Part shown: in pieces, positions 1 to 9,009 of the stretch
How the letters are laid out: each line of letters opens with the position of its first letter
How positions within the stretch are numbered: position 1 is the first letter of the stretch
Assembly: GCF_003149185.1 (NCBI RefSeq)
Contig: NZ_QGDO01000003.1
Span: forward strand, 764,379-828,378
Reading direction: 5' to 3'
Length of the DNA: 64,000 nt
Source: Sediminitomix flava
GTDB lineage: Bacteria > Bacteroidota > Bacteroidia > Cytophagales > Flammeovirgaceae
Notes under the pieces: model-generated
The model's input: the letters and a program-made list of their open reading frames with translations, nothing else
Database searches by the model: none
What the model was told of the DNA's origin: nothing
Program-made: the position numbers and the translations under genes

Positions 1-252
1 GCAACAGCTAATCTTTTAGACAAAGCTCAAAATCTAAAAGGAGACCTTCTTATGATTCATGGAGCAGATGATGATGTAGTTGTTTGGCAACATAGTCTTG
101 AGTTCGTTAGGTCATGTGTTACTGCTGGAGTTCAAATGGATTACTTTGTTTACCCTGGTCATAAGCATAATGTAAGAGGCGTTGATCGTATTCATTTGAT
201 GCGTAAAATACTAGATTATGTGATGGAAAAAATGCCAGAGGAAACAAAATAA
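1..252 (+). CDS. S9 family prolyl oligopeptidase/DPP IV-like serine peptidase, C-terminal end (5' truncated)
   Basis: The frame is open from base 1, so the gene begins upstream of the window and only the last 83 residues are present. The motif HGADDDVV matches the HGxxDDxV segment that carries the catalytic Asp of the S9 alpha/beta-hydrolase domain. The following YPGHKHNVRGVDRIH segment carries the catalytic His in the form typical of bacterial dipeptidyl peptidase IV. The Ser and the beta-propeller lie outside the window. Such enzymes remove N-terminal dipeptides (often Xaa-Pro) in the periplasm or at the envelope. A strong hairpin terminator follows 22 bases after the stop. The family is well supported; the exact substrate is not. 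Confidence 0.85.
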   Translation, partial: ATANLLDKAQNLKGDLLMIHGADDDVVVWQHSLEFVRSCVTAGVQMDYFVYPGHKHNVRGVDRIHLMRKILDYVMEKMPEETK

Positions 253-274
253 AGTTTTCAACTTAGGCAAGTTA

Positions 275-304
275 GGCATGTACATATTGTACATGCCTTT
301 TTTG
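275..304 (+). terminator. Rho-independent terminator after the S9 peptidase
   Basis: A perfect 9-bp stem (275-283 with 289-297, GGCATGTAC/GTACATGCC) has a 5-base loop and is followed by six T residues. Confidence 0.85.
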
Positions 305-418
305 TATTTAAAATTTAAGTGAAATTTGTATTTTTAGGCAATTAAAGTGTGTGATAGCAATGGTACTCTGAATGTAAGTCACACAAAAAACAACAAACTA
401 ACAATACAATTATTTATA

Positions 419-1621
419 ATGGGCTTTATTCGGATCATACAACTAACAATAATTTTTTTCTTACTCACTCAAAATGCTTTTTCAATTTCAATTTTTCAAT
501 CCGATGATATTTCAGAGGATACTTTGGCATTTAGAGTGCTGATTGAAGAAGGAGAATTTTACCTTTCTAAAGATTTAGATTCAACATATTATTTGACCTC
601 TCAAGCTTTGCAATTAGTTGAGGGTTTAGATTTACCTCATCTTGAGATTGAAGCCAATAGACTGATGGGGAATTATTTCATGCACAAAGGAGAGGAAGAA
701 GATGCTTTAGGATATTTCTTGAAGTCAAAATCAGTGGCTGAAGAAAATGAGTTGCCCATCGAAATAGCCTTCGCAAATAATAATATCGGAATCGTTTATT
801 TAATAAAGAAAGAGCTGGAAACTGCTTCAACCTACTTTTCTGAAGCTGAAAAAGTACTAAAATCTCATTCAGAAGAATCGAAAGTGGTTCTACCTAAAGT
901 TCAAAAAACTTTAATTGGTCTTTATAATAACCAAGGAATCATTTATAAGAAAATGAATAAACCCGATCAAATGATCGAATCTTTGTGGCATGGATTAAAG
1001 CTTGCTGAAAAAACAAGTTATAATGAATTGATAGCCGCTTTTTGTAATAATATAGCCGCATATTATCTCAATTATTCAACGCAAAAAGATGAAGAGAGAG
1101 GTTTTCATTATTTGGAAAGGGCAAATAAAATTAATACAAGCATTAAGAATGAGAAAAGTATTTTGGTTAGTCGAGAAATATTGGCACAATACTATTTGAA
1201 TACCCAAGTTTGGGATTCTGCTTTTGTCTATATCAACCAAACTAAGGAGTTGGCAAATGAAATAGGAGCCAATGCGACACTGTTGAGGTCATTAAATTAT
1301 TTGAATGATTATTATGCATCTATTTCGGACTATAAAAAAGCCTATGAAACCTATAATCAATATAAAATACTTCATGACAGTCTTCAGCAAATTCAAAATA
1401 AAGTAGAAATTGAAAGAATTAATGAGGAAAATAAAATAAGAGTAGCCCAAGAAAAGCGTCTTTTGGAGCAATCTCGGAATGAGTATCGCTATGCTTTCTT
1501 TGGTGTATTAACATTATGTCTGTTGCTTCTTAGTGCAATGATACTCTTAGCTCAGAAAAAGAAAATACGAAAAGATAAAGTCCTAAAAAGAGACCTTCGA
1601 GCACGAAATGAAACACTGTAA
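419..1621 (+). CDS. TPR sensor/regulator, N-terminal part (TPR, membrane helix, coiled coil), ended by an in-frame TAA
   Basis: I use the ATG at 419, which gives a signal-like N-terminus (MGFIRIIQLTIIFFLLTQ); an in-frame start at 347 would add 24 unlikely residues. The chain has TPR-type helical repeats over roughly residues 50-320, one membrane helix near 355-378 (YAFFGVLTLCLLLLSAMILL), then a basic coiled-coil start. In Bacteroidota this architecture normally continues through a coiled coil into a C-terminal LuxR-type HTH. Here a TAA at 1619-1621 stops it, yet the same frame stays open to 2059 and encodes exactly the missing coiled coil and HTH. It is therefore a nonsense-split gene, a readthrough case, or a sequence error. 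Confidence 0.7.
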   Translation: MGFIRIIQLTIIFFLLTQNAFSISIFQSDDISEDTLAFRVLIEEGEFYLSKDLDSTYYLTSQALQLVEGLDLPHLEIEANRLMGNYFMHKGEEEDALGYFLKSKSVAEENELPIEIAFANNNIGIVYLIKKELETASTYFSEAEKVLKSHSEESKVVLPKVQKTLIGLYNNQGIIYKKMNKPDQMIESLWHGLKLAEKTSYNELIAAFCNNIAAYYLNYSTQKDEERGFHYLERANKINTSIKNEKSILVSREILAQYYLNTQVWDSAFVYINQTKELANEIGANATLLRSLNYLNDYYASISDYKKAYETYNQYKILHDSLQQIQNKVEIERINEENKIRVAQEKRLLEQSRNEYRYAFFGVLTLCLLLLSAMILLAQKKKIRKDKVLKRDLRARNETL

Positions 1622-1648
1622 TTTGATCTTGATCAGAAGCAAAAAGAG

Positions 1649-2059
1649 TTGACGATGAAAGTGATGAAAACACTCAAAAAGAAGGAAAGTATTGATGATA
1701 TTTGCAATCAATTAGATGAGCTGAAAAAAGACCTAAAACCTACAAAATCTAAACAATTAACTCAGCTTGTAAAAGCTTTAAAAACATCAACTCAGAAAGA
1801 TCAATGGGAAGAATTTGAACTCCGATTTAAAGAAGTGCATACAGACTTTTATGATCAGCTAATTTCTCTTTACCCTGATCTTACAGCAAATGAAAGAAGG
1901 CTGTGTGCTTTTCTTAAATTAAACATGACAACAAAAGAAATTGCGTCTTTAACCCAACAATCAGTAAGAGCGATTGAGATGGCAAGGTTTAGATTACGTA
2001 AGAAAATTGGTATCACAAACACTGAAATGTCCCTAGATTCTGTGATTTCGAATATATAA
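1649..2059 (+). CDS. C-terminal coiled coil and LuxR-type HTH of the split TPR regulator
   Basis: This is in the same frame as the TPR gene before it. Codons 1622-1648 are also open and read as coiled coil (DLDQKQKELT), so the open segment really starts right after the TAA at 1619-1621. The first ATG is at 1649, with no convincing ribosome binding site, though the purine-rich AAAAAGAG lies nearby. Residues 1-80 are coiled coil. Residues 75-130 form a GerE/LuxR-like HTH: LTANERRLCAFLKLNMTTKE followed by a recognition-helix region ending in RLRKKIG. Whether it is made alone, by reinitiation, or not at all cannot be told. It lies directly upstream of the phased repeats at 2104-2154 and the M4 protease, which makes it a candidate local regulator. 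Confidence 0.6.
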   Translation: MTMKVMKTLKKKESIDDICNQLDELKKDLKPTKSKQLTQLVKALKTSTQKDQWEEFELRFKEVHTDFYDQLISLYPDLTANERRLCAFLKLNMTTKEIASLTQQSVRAIEMARFRLRKKIGITNTEMSLDSVISNI

Positions 2060-2103
2060 AATGTAAATGCATAACTTGCTTTATATTAATGTGTTGATAC
2101 TTC

Positions 2104-2154
2104 TTGTGAAACTAATGTGAAAGTTGTTTTTAAGCTTGTGAAATCTTTGTGAAG
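2104..2154 (+). promoter_or_regulatory. Four phased direct repeats (TTGTGAAA-like) upstream of the M4 protease
   Basis: Octamers TTGTGAAA (2104), ATGTGAAA (2115), TTGTGAAA (2136) and TTGTGAAG (2147) lie at spacings of 11, 21 and 11 bases, so all four fall on about the same face of the helix. The shared core is TGTGAA. The array is in the gap between the regulator stop (2059) and the protease start (2325). Tandem sites at 11-base spacing are the known style of OmpR/PhoB-family operators. The binding protein here is unknown. Confidence 0.55.
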
Positions 2155-2324
2155 CCCTCGATTTTCATCCTCGAAAATTTTAAACCTACATTCGATTTTG
2201 AACATTTCCTTATCCTTAAAAGAAAGCTCTTAATCGAATTAAGTGAAAAAGAATTACACAATTTTTAACGCCTTTTTTGAGTGTAAGGTAAGTGTTCTTG
2301 TATAAACCAAATCAATTATTTTTT

Positions 2325-5300
2325 ATGGGAAACATTTATCTGAAATGGGGAAGTGCAATTGCACTTTCAGGAGGGATGTTGATCTCGACAGCTTTTGCAC
2401 AATCGCCAAATACTTTGTCGAATCAACATTTCAATCTTCAGACTACAGTTGGTAATAATTCAACGAATCAATTACCAGCTAAAAGTCAACAAAATAATAG
2501 TACTCAAACACAACTAAAACAACAAGCTCACAGCCATTTTTCAAACGCTACTTCACAGTCTATTTCTTTTGATGATTTTCAAGAGGTAAATGTGAAAGGT
2601 GGTGCTACACATCACAAGTTTGCCTTGACAAAAGACTTGAATGGTAAAAATGTGTTTATTCAAGCAAGGAATGAATTTGGTCTTGGCGATCACTCTGTCA
2701 TGGAGTTTGTCAAAGAAGAGCAAATAAATTCTAATGTTAAGAACTATACTTTCAAACAAACTTTCAATAACATACCGGTAGAAGGTACGATTCATAAAGT
2801 CAGAGAATCTGAAAAGAAAATCGAGACTCATGGATTTATTGCCTCTCAACTAAATATAGATACACATGCATCAATCAGAGCTGACGAAGCAATTGATCAA
2901 GCGAAAGCCAATATTGGTGCAAAGCTTTATTTATGGGAAGATGAGAAACTAACTTCTTTCTTAAATAGGGGTGACAAACATAATCACTTTGAACCAAAAG
3001 CAGAGTTGGTGATTGTTGGCCCAAACTTTATTGCAGATTTAGAAGATTACAAATTGGCATGGAAACTTGATGTTTTTGCTACTGATCCACAGTCGCATTA
3101 TGATGTCTATGTTGATGCTCATACGGGTGAAGTATTGTACAAAATCACGAAGATTTGTGATGCACACGATCACCCTTATTATGAAGGTAAGGCAAAGTCA
3201 AGATATGCAGGTGAGGTTACAATTACTGCCGAGCAATTTGAAGAAGGATTCAGATTGAATGAGCAAAGAGGTAAATACAATACAGGAATCTTTACCTATA
3301 ACATGAACAATGCAACCTGGCCATCAAACGAAGTTATTACGGAGTTTGTAGATCATGACAATCATTGGGATTTGACAAACCCAGAAAAGGATGAAGTAGC
3401 AATTGACATCCATTGGGGTATGGAAAAGACAATTGATTACTATACAGAGAAATTTGATCGAAACAGTATTGACGATCAAGGAATGGATGTCATTGGTCTT
3501 GCACACTTAGGCACAGATTTCTTTAATGCGGTATGGACTGGATATTGGGCGCAATTCGGTGATGGTAATGACCATCCATTGACTGCGCTTGGTATTGTTG
3601 CGCACGAACTTACACATGGTGTAACAGGAAATTCTGCTCAACTAATTTATTTGGGAGAATCTGGTGCGTTGAATGAGGCTTTCAGTGATATTCTAGGTGT
3701 TGCTGTAGAATTTTATGCAGGAAAAGAGTCTGAAGATAAAATTTGGGAGCTTGGAGATGAATTATACAGATATGGAGCAATGCGTAGCTTCACTGACCCT
3801 AATTCACAAGGACAACCAGATACTTACGGAGGAGATCATTGGGCAAATCCATTGAATTATAACTATGACAATGGTGGTGTACACGTCAACTCGGGTGTTG
3901 CTAACTTCTGGTTCTATCTTTTGGTAAAAGGTGGTGAAGGTGTAAACGATAATGGAGATAACTATGATGTGTATGGGATTGGTTTAGAGAAATCTGAAAA
4001 AATTGCATATCACTCACTTACGCATTACTTAACTCCATCTTCAAACTTTGCAGATGCGCGTTCTGCTACATTGATGGCTACGGAAGACCTTTATGGTTTG
4101 AACTCGATTGAGTATATGGAGGTTGCAAATGCTTGGGCTGCTGTAGGTGTTGGTTCTCCTTATCAGAATAAGCAATTTGAAATTGTAGACTACACAATTC
4201 CTGAATCAGAATGCGGACCGTTAGGTGATAAAGAGGTAATTGAATTCGAGGTTAGAAGCACAGGACGTAAAGATTTCACTGCTGAAGATAAACTTTATTA
4301 TGCGTATCAGTGGGGAATTATCAATAGAGGAAGACTTTTTGTTTTTGGTTCTGGCTCGGGTGAAATAGCTTTAGAAGAAGGTTTGGAGAGTGGTGAATAC
4401 AAATCGTTTACCATTCCAGATTCACTTGATCTGACAGCATATCCTACTTACCCTAAAGTTTTGGCTTTTGAGATTTCTTCTGAAGAGATAACTGTACCAA
4501 ACTCAGCTTCTCCAAACTATAGAGAAGGAGCGCCTACTGCTAGTGGCGAAAGAGATAATGACTTGAAAGTTGTCGCGCTTAATTTTAATGAGGCTACTGC
4601 TACTAATGCACACGATCTGAAATTGACACTTGAAAATAGAGGTTGTAATCCAATCGCTAAAGGAGAAGAAATTTCGGTAAGTTATTTCTACAATGAAGGA
4701 GATACCGTAAACCTTACAGTAGAAGTAGAGGAAGATATTGCTGGACAATCAATGTTTGAAGTAAGTCTTGATACGGTACTTGATTTATCAACAGAAGGTT
4801 TGCATTCGGTTGTTTCTTGGATTGATTTTGTTGGAGACCCGAACTCACTAAATGATATTACTTCAACAAGTTTTTATCGTGGAGCGATTTCAGCCTTTCC
4901 TTATGATGAAAACTTTGAAAAAGGTGGAGCAGGATGGACTTCAAGAGCGCTTTCAGGTACAGATTCATGGCATTGGAATTATATTTCATTGGGTAAAATG
5001 GGAACTGAACCAACAGCACACTCTTGGACAAACTCTTATAAACTTCAAGATAATAATGCTAGCCTAACGTATCCGCTTTCTTCAGATATGGTATTGGAAT
5101 CAACTTGGTTTGATTTCACGAATATCAAGTCTCCACAAATGGACTTCTATTTGATGTTGTGGGTTTCTCAATTGAGTGATGGTGTAGTGATTGAGTATAT
5201 TGCAGAAGGAGATTCGGAATGGAGAAAGACAAATTACGTAGACTATACCAACGTAGATACATACTCTGAAGTACTGGAAACTCCTTGGTTCTCTCAAGCT

Positions 5301-8300
5301 TACTATTTACCAAATGCTGAAGAGCCAAGATTTGAAGTGTTTTTCCCAGAATTGGCAGGGAAGAAAGGACGTATTCGTTTCAGATTTGCTTCAGATGAGA
5401 ATCCAGATGCCTCAAATCTTTTAGGTATTGCCATTGACAATATTACAATCGCTGATGCTGCTCTGTACAACTTATCGTTGAATACGGTTGAACTTGTTCA
5501 AGAAAACGTAGGGGTGTTTGGTGCAAATGATGAACTAAACATTTTCATGACAAATGCGGGTTCTGAAGATACGCTAAATTTAGATTTAAGTTATACAGTT
5601 GTTCTTGGCGAAGATACTTTGAATACAATTACGGAGTCTGCTCAAATTGTATCAGAAGGTTTTGCACAAGAATTTAAATATTCATTTGTTGAGAAGCCAA
5701 ACTTGTTGGCTTATGGAACAGGTGAGTTTAAACTTTTATTGGAAGTGTACCCATCTGAAACTGTAGATGCTGATTCATCAGACAATGTATTTGTATCAAA
5801 TCAATATGTTTGGAATGAGTCTCAGTCTTTAGTGACAGAGTTACCGTATTACATGGATTTTGAAAGTGGTGTAGAAGGATGGACACAATCTTACAATAAA
5901 TCATCTGACGGATGGATTAGAGGAACAAGAGATGAATTGAAATCTGTCTACTGGCCAGTACATGAGCATACTACATTTATGGCATCTAACGATGATGATT
6001 GTAACTGTGATAAATCAGAAGATTACTTGATTTCTCCAGCTTTCGATTTCAGTAATTACGATGAAGTGATGCTTTCATTTGAAGGTTTCGGAGACTATAG
6101 ACAAGATTCTGACGGAACAGTTGAAATCAGTTTAGATGCTGGAAAAACTTGGGAAGTAGTTCACACAATGGAATACTATGCTGTTTGGTTACAGATTGAT
6201 ATTGATTTGAGCAAGTATGCTGGTGAAGAGCGAGCTTGGATTGCATTCCACCATAATGACAATGGAAGATGGGGGCAAGGTTTTGGTGTAGATGATATTG
6301 AAGTAAAAGGTACTCTGACTGACGGTGGTTTAGTACACCTTACAGCTCCAAATATTGCTCACTTTGGTGCAAGTCATTTCGAACCTTATGTAGATGTGAA
6401 AAACTTTGGTTTGAATGATATACACGCATTTACTTTAAATTACACAGTTTATCAAAATGGAGAACAAGTAGGAGAAACTTACTCTGAAAGTTATGCTACG
6501 ACAATCTCTCAAAACATCGAGACTTTAGTAAACCTTACAAAGGTTCCGATGCTAGCTGCAGGCGAATATGAATTGAAAGTTGAATTGGTAACTGAAAATG
6601 ATGGGATTGCTACAAATAATGAGCTATCAACTACTTTTGAAGTAACTGCTGAACTTCAAGACCCAAGTTTCAATTTTAATTCTTTTGCAAAAGCACAATT
6701 AGAAGGCGAAAATGGCTGGACTTCACCAACAGGATACAGAGTTTTACCTTTCTATGTAGATTCATTGACGCACAACAAGTATATCCAAGTGCCAAAAGAA
6801 GATAGAAGTGGAAACAAAGAACATTTCATTTACAATGAGATCACTGGCGGTTCACTTTATGCTGAAATGAAAACATCTGTATTGAATGTTCCAGAAGGGG
6901 GCTCTCCTGTATTCAATTTCTATTATGCTTTCCAAACAAATACAGATGCTGTACTGACAATTGATGTACAAGACGAAGAAGGTGTTTGGCATGAAAATGT
7001 TTGGTCATTAGGAGGAGGAGCAAGAACCAACAAAGAGTGGTTGTTAGCTCAAGTAGACTTGAGAGGTTTTGGAAATGCTGTGACGCTTAAATTTAAGCAT
7101 GCTATTTCTGGTGGATATTCTTATTTGGTAATGGATGATTTCTCTATCGTTTCTCAAGATTATACTGATGTAGAGTTGATTCATGTTTCTCCAAACTCAG
7201 CATGTGGCGAGGAAATCTATACAGTTGAATTAGTAAACAATGGGACAGTAGCGATTGAAGCAAATGAATTGACAGTAAACTATCATTACTATAATGAAGA
7301 TGTTGAAGAGTCAATGTTGATCGCAGAAACTATCGCTGTAGGTGACACTTTGGTATACGAACTTGAAAAACAACCAATGTTGAATGGCGAAGGTCAACAT
7401 CCTGTTCGTGTTTGGGTTGACTATGCTAGTGATTTATATGTTGAAAATAATGACTTAGGATACAATATTTTCTCTAGGGTTGAGCCTATTGCTGATGTTA
7501 TAGCTAAAGACAGCTACTTCCTAACTTTAGGAGAGGTTCTTTACCTAGATGCTAGACAAGTATTTAGAGAGAAAAAGATCATTGGAGAATCTTACGCTTG
7601 GTCTACAGGCAGTACAGATCATATGGCTGCAATTTCTGAATCTGGAACATATACTCTAGAAGTAATTCTGGCTGGTGGTTGTGTAATCACTGACCAATTT
7701 ACAGTAGATGTAGCAGACTTTAGTTCTGAATTGGCCTCGGGTGTATTCTGTGCTGAAGTAGCATTATCGCCAGGTGAATTTGATCGTTATGTATGGCAAG
7801 ATGGTTCTACCGATTCCGTATATACGACAACAAAAACAGGAGATTATTATGTGACTGTCTATGATAAAGAGGGAAGAGGTACTACTTTCTCTACGATGAT
7901 CGAAATTAGTGAAATTGAGATGCCTTTTATTACCATATCGGGAACAACACTTATGTCTTCTGAAGCAGCCTTCTATCAGTGGTACCTAAATGGTGAAATG
8001 ATAGAAGGAGCCAATTCGCAAACTTATGAAGTAGGAAGAAATGGCGTTTATTCAGTTTCTGTAGCAAACGAACATGGTTGTATAAATCTTTCAGAAGATT
8101 TCTCAGCTATTGTGATGTCAAATGAAACAGCGCTTGAAACTACCAATGTGTTCTACCCGAACCCAACAAATGGTCTATTGAATTTGAATGTATCAGAACG
8201 TACTTCAGCTTGTTCGATTACAATATTCAATAGCTATGGTAGTCAAATTCTTTCGGAGTCGTTTGATGTAGCACCTGAATCTTTAGATTTGAGTTCGCTT

Positions 8301-8372
8301 CCATCAGGAATTTATCTTGTTCAGTATAACGACCAAGATTCAACGGTTACTCAGAAAATTTTCAAAAAATAG
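2325..8372 (+). CDS. Secreted M4 (thermolysin-like) metalloprotease with MAM/jelly-roll-like repeats and a T9SS sorting domain
   Basis: The ATG at 2325 opens a clean signal peptide (cleavage near STAFAQ); a GTG 33 bases upstream is less likely. The 2015-residue chain has an FTP/PepSY-type propeptide (about 60-280), then a thermolysin catalytic domain (about 300-630). Visible ligands are HELTH (427-431), Glu451 in GALNEAFSD exactly 20 residues after the second zinc His, and the His of DNGGVHVNSG, the thermolysin His231 equivalent. It continues with several MAM-like or choice-of-anchor-J-like beta-sandwich modules (for example LISPAFDFSNYDEVMLSFEG), CARDB-like inter-modules and Ig-like repeats. 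The last ~75 residues (FYPNPTNGLLNL to TQKIFKK) are a type A T9SS sorting domain. It is probably a surface or released protease of macromolecules or host tissue; the substrate is unknown. It is several times longer than a plain M4 enzyme. Confidence 0.93.
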   Translation: MGNIYLKWGSAIALSGGMLISTAFAQSPNTLSNQHFNLQTTVGNNSTNQLPAKSQQNNSTQTQLKQQAHSHFSNATSQSISFDDFQEVNVKGGATHHKFALTKDLNGKNVFIQARNEFGLGDHSVMEFVKEEQINSNVKNYTFKQTFNNIPVEGTIHKVRESEKKIETHGFIASQLNIDTHASIRADEAIDQAKANIGAKLYLWEDEKLTSFLNRGDKHNHFEPKAELVIVGPNFIADLEDYKLAWKLDVFATDPQSHYDVYVDAHTGEVLYKITKICDAHDHPYYEGKAKSRYAGEVTITAEQFEEGFRLNEQRGKYNTGIFTYNMNNATWPSNEVITEFVDHDNHWDLTNPEKDEVAIDIHWGMEKTIDYYTEKFDRNSIDDQGMDVIGLAHLGTDFFNAVWTGYWAQFGDGNDHPLTALGIVAHELTHGVTGNSAQLIYLGESGALNEAFSDILGVAVEFYAGKESEDKIWELGDELYRYGAMRSFTDPNSQGQPDTYGGDHWANPLNYNYDNGGVHVNSGVANFWFYLLVKGGEGVNDNGDNYDVYGIGLEKSEKIAYHSLTHYLTPSSNFADARSATLMATEDLYGLNSIEYMEVANAWAAVGVGSPYQNKQFEIVDYTIPESECGPLGDKEVIEFEVRSTGRKDFTAEDKLYYAYQWGIINRGRLFVFGSGSGEIALEEGLESGEYKSFTIPDSLDLTAYPTYPKVLAFEISSEEITVPNSASPNYREGAPTASGERDNDLKVVALNFNEATATNAHDLKLTLENRGCNPIAKGEEISVSYFYNEGDTVNLTVEVEEDIAGQSMFEVSLDTVLDLSTEGLHSVVSWIDFVGDPNSLNDITSTSFYRGAISAFPYDENFEKGGAGWTSRALSGTDSWHWNYISLGKMGTEPTAHSWTNSYKLQDNNASLTYPLSSDMVLESTWFDFTNIKSPQMDFYLMLWVSQLSDGVVIEYIAEGDSEWRKTNYVDYTNVDTYSEVLETPWFSQAYYLPNAEEPRFEVFFPELAGKKGRIRFRFASDENPDASNLLGIAIDNITIADAALYNLSLNTVELVQENVGVFGANDELNIFMTNAGSEDTLNLDLSYTVVLGEDTLNTITESAQIVSEGFAQEFKYSFVEKPNLLAYGTGEFKLLLEVYPSETVDADSSDNVFVSNQYVWNESQSLVTELPYYMDFESGVEGWTQSYNKSSDGWIRGTRDELKSVYWPVHEHTTFMASNDDDCNCDKSEDYLISPAFDFSNYDEVMLSFEGFGDYRQDSDGTVEISLDAGKTWEVVHTMEYYAVWLQIDIDLSKYAGEERAWIAFHHNDNGRWGQGFGVDDIEVKGTLTDGGLVHLTAPNIAHFGASHFEPYVDVKNFGLNDIHAFTLNYTVYQNGEQVGETYSESYATTISQNIETLVNLTKVPMLAAGEYELKVELVTENDGIATNNELSTTFEVTAELQDPSFNFNSFAKAQLEGENGWTSPTGYRVLPFYVDSLTHNKYIQVPKEDRSGNKEHFIYNEITGGSLYAEMKTSVLNVPEGGSPVFNFYYAFQTNTDAVLTIDVQDEEGVWHENVWSLGGGARTNKEWLLAQVDLRGFGNAVTLKFKHAISGGYSYLVMDDFSIVSQDYTDVELIHVSPNSACGEEIYTVELVNNGTVAIEANELTVNYHYYNEDVEESMLIAETIAVGDTLVYELEKQPMLNGEGQHPVRVWVDYASDLYVENNDLGYNIFSRVEPIADVIAKDSYFLTLGEVLYLDARQVFREKKIIGESYAWSTGSTDHMAAISESGTYTLEVILAGGCVITDQFTVDVADFSSELASGVFCAEVALSPGEFDRYVWQDGSTDSVYTTTKTGDYYVTVYDKEGRGTTFSTMIEISEIEMPFITISGTTLMSSEAAFYQWYLNGEMIEGANSQTYEVGRNGVYSVSVANEHGCINLSEDFSAIVMSNETALETTNVFYPNPTNGLLNLNVSERTSACSITIFNSYGSQILSESFDVAPESLDLSSLPSGIYLVQYNDQDSTVTQKIFKK

Positions 8373-8384
8373 TTTTCTCAACGA

Positions 8385-8418
8385 GCTAGTCCTAATGCTA
8401 TCATTAGGCTAGCTTTTT
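8385..8418 (+). terminator. Rho-independent terminator after the M4 protease
   Basis: GCTAG-T-CCTAATG (8385-8397) pairs with CATTAGG-CTAGC (8402-8413), followed by a run of T residues. Confidence 0.85.
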
Positions 8419-8440
8419 TATCCTAGTAAGAGTTTAAAAG

Positions 8441-8905
8441 ATGGCATATAGAAGTTTTTATATCTTATTGAAATTGTTAGTCTCAGTTTCATTATTCGGA
8501 CTTTCTTCATGTGGAGGTGAGGATGATACTCCTTCTACAGATGAGATTTTTATTTCAAAGTTGGTAGAGCAACCTTGGGAAGTTCAGAGTGTTATTCACG
8601 AGACGGATGGTGATCTGACTTATGATTATGAGGAATTTGTAACCAATTTTAATAAAAATGGCAATCATGAATATGATGGAGCTTTGAGTACTGAAAACGG
8701 CTTTTTAGCTTTTCCAAATGCATCATATTGGCGTTTAGTTGAAGAAGCTGGAGTGTCTTATATTTTAAGAAGTGACGGCGTTTATATGGCTTATGAATTG
8801 ACAGAAGCAAGCTTAAATCTTGAGTTTACACTTCCTCAATCATCAATACAAAGAGTCGCAGGTGTTGCAGGAAAGATTAACTTCTCATTAACCCATATAC
8901 AATAA
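8441..8905 (+). CDS. Small lipoprotein of unknown function (lipocalin-like size and pattern)
   Basis: It encodes 154 residues with an N-terminal signal and lipobox LSSC (Cys24 is the predicted lipidated residue), followed by a GGEDD linker. The acidic residues right after the Cys resemble the lipoprotein export signal for surface exposure in Bacteroidota. The rest alternates short beta-like segments (PWEVQSVIHE, ANASYWRLVEE type) reminiscent of the small lipocalin-like lipoproteins common in the phylum. I cannot assign a family firmly. It starts 23 bases after the protease terminator, so it probably has its own promoter, and it ends at a bidirectional terminator. Confidence 0.75.
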   Translation: MAYRSFYILLKLLVSVSLFGLSSCGGEDDTPSTDEIFISKLVEQPWEVQSVIHETDGDLTYDYEEFVTNFNKNGNHEYDGALSTENGFLAFPNASYWRLVEEAGVSYILRSDGVYMAYELTEASLNLEFTLPQSSIQRVAGVAGKINFSLTHIQ

Positions 8906-8933
8906 GTATAGATTGTTTATAAATAGTTACCTT

Positions 8934-8966
8934 AAAATCACTAGGTTTTACCTAATGATTTTTTAA
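8934..8966. terminator. Bidirectional terminator between convergent genes
   Basis: AAAATCACTAGG (8934-8945) pairs with CCTAATGATTTT (8951-8962) with one internal mismatch. There are T residues after it and A residues before it, so it can serve both the plus-strand lipoprotein gene and the minus-strand gene ending at 9010. Confidence 0.7.
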
Positions 8967-9009
8967 ATGACAAAGAGAGAAAGTTATTATGCTTTCTCTC
9001 TATAAATCT

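Noticed and set aside
419-2059. TAA as a sense codon (alternative genetic code) to explain the split regulator
   Set aside because: Many intact genes here, such as the S9 peptidase, GT2 and feoA neighbours, end in TAA at the expected family length, so the standard code applies.
2553-2849. 98-codon minus-strand frame inside the M4 protease gene
   Set aside because: It is antisense to the propeptide region, which is clearly coding; it has no signal or family features.
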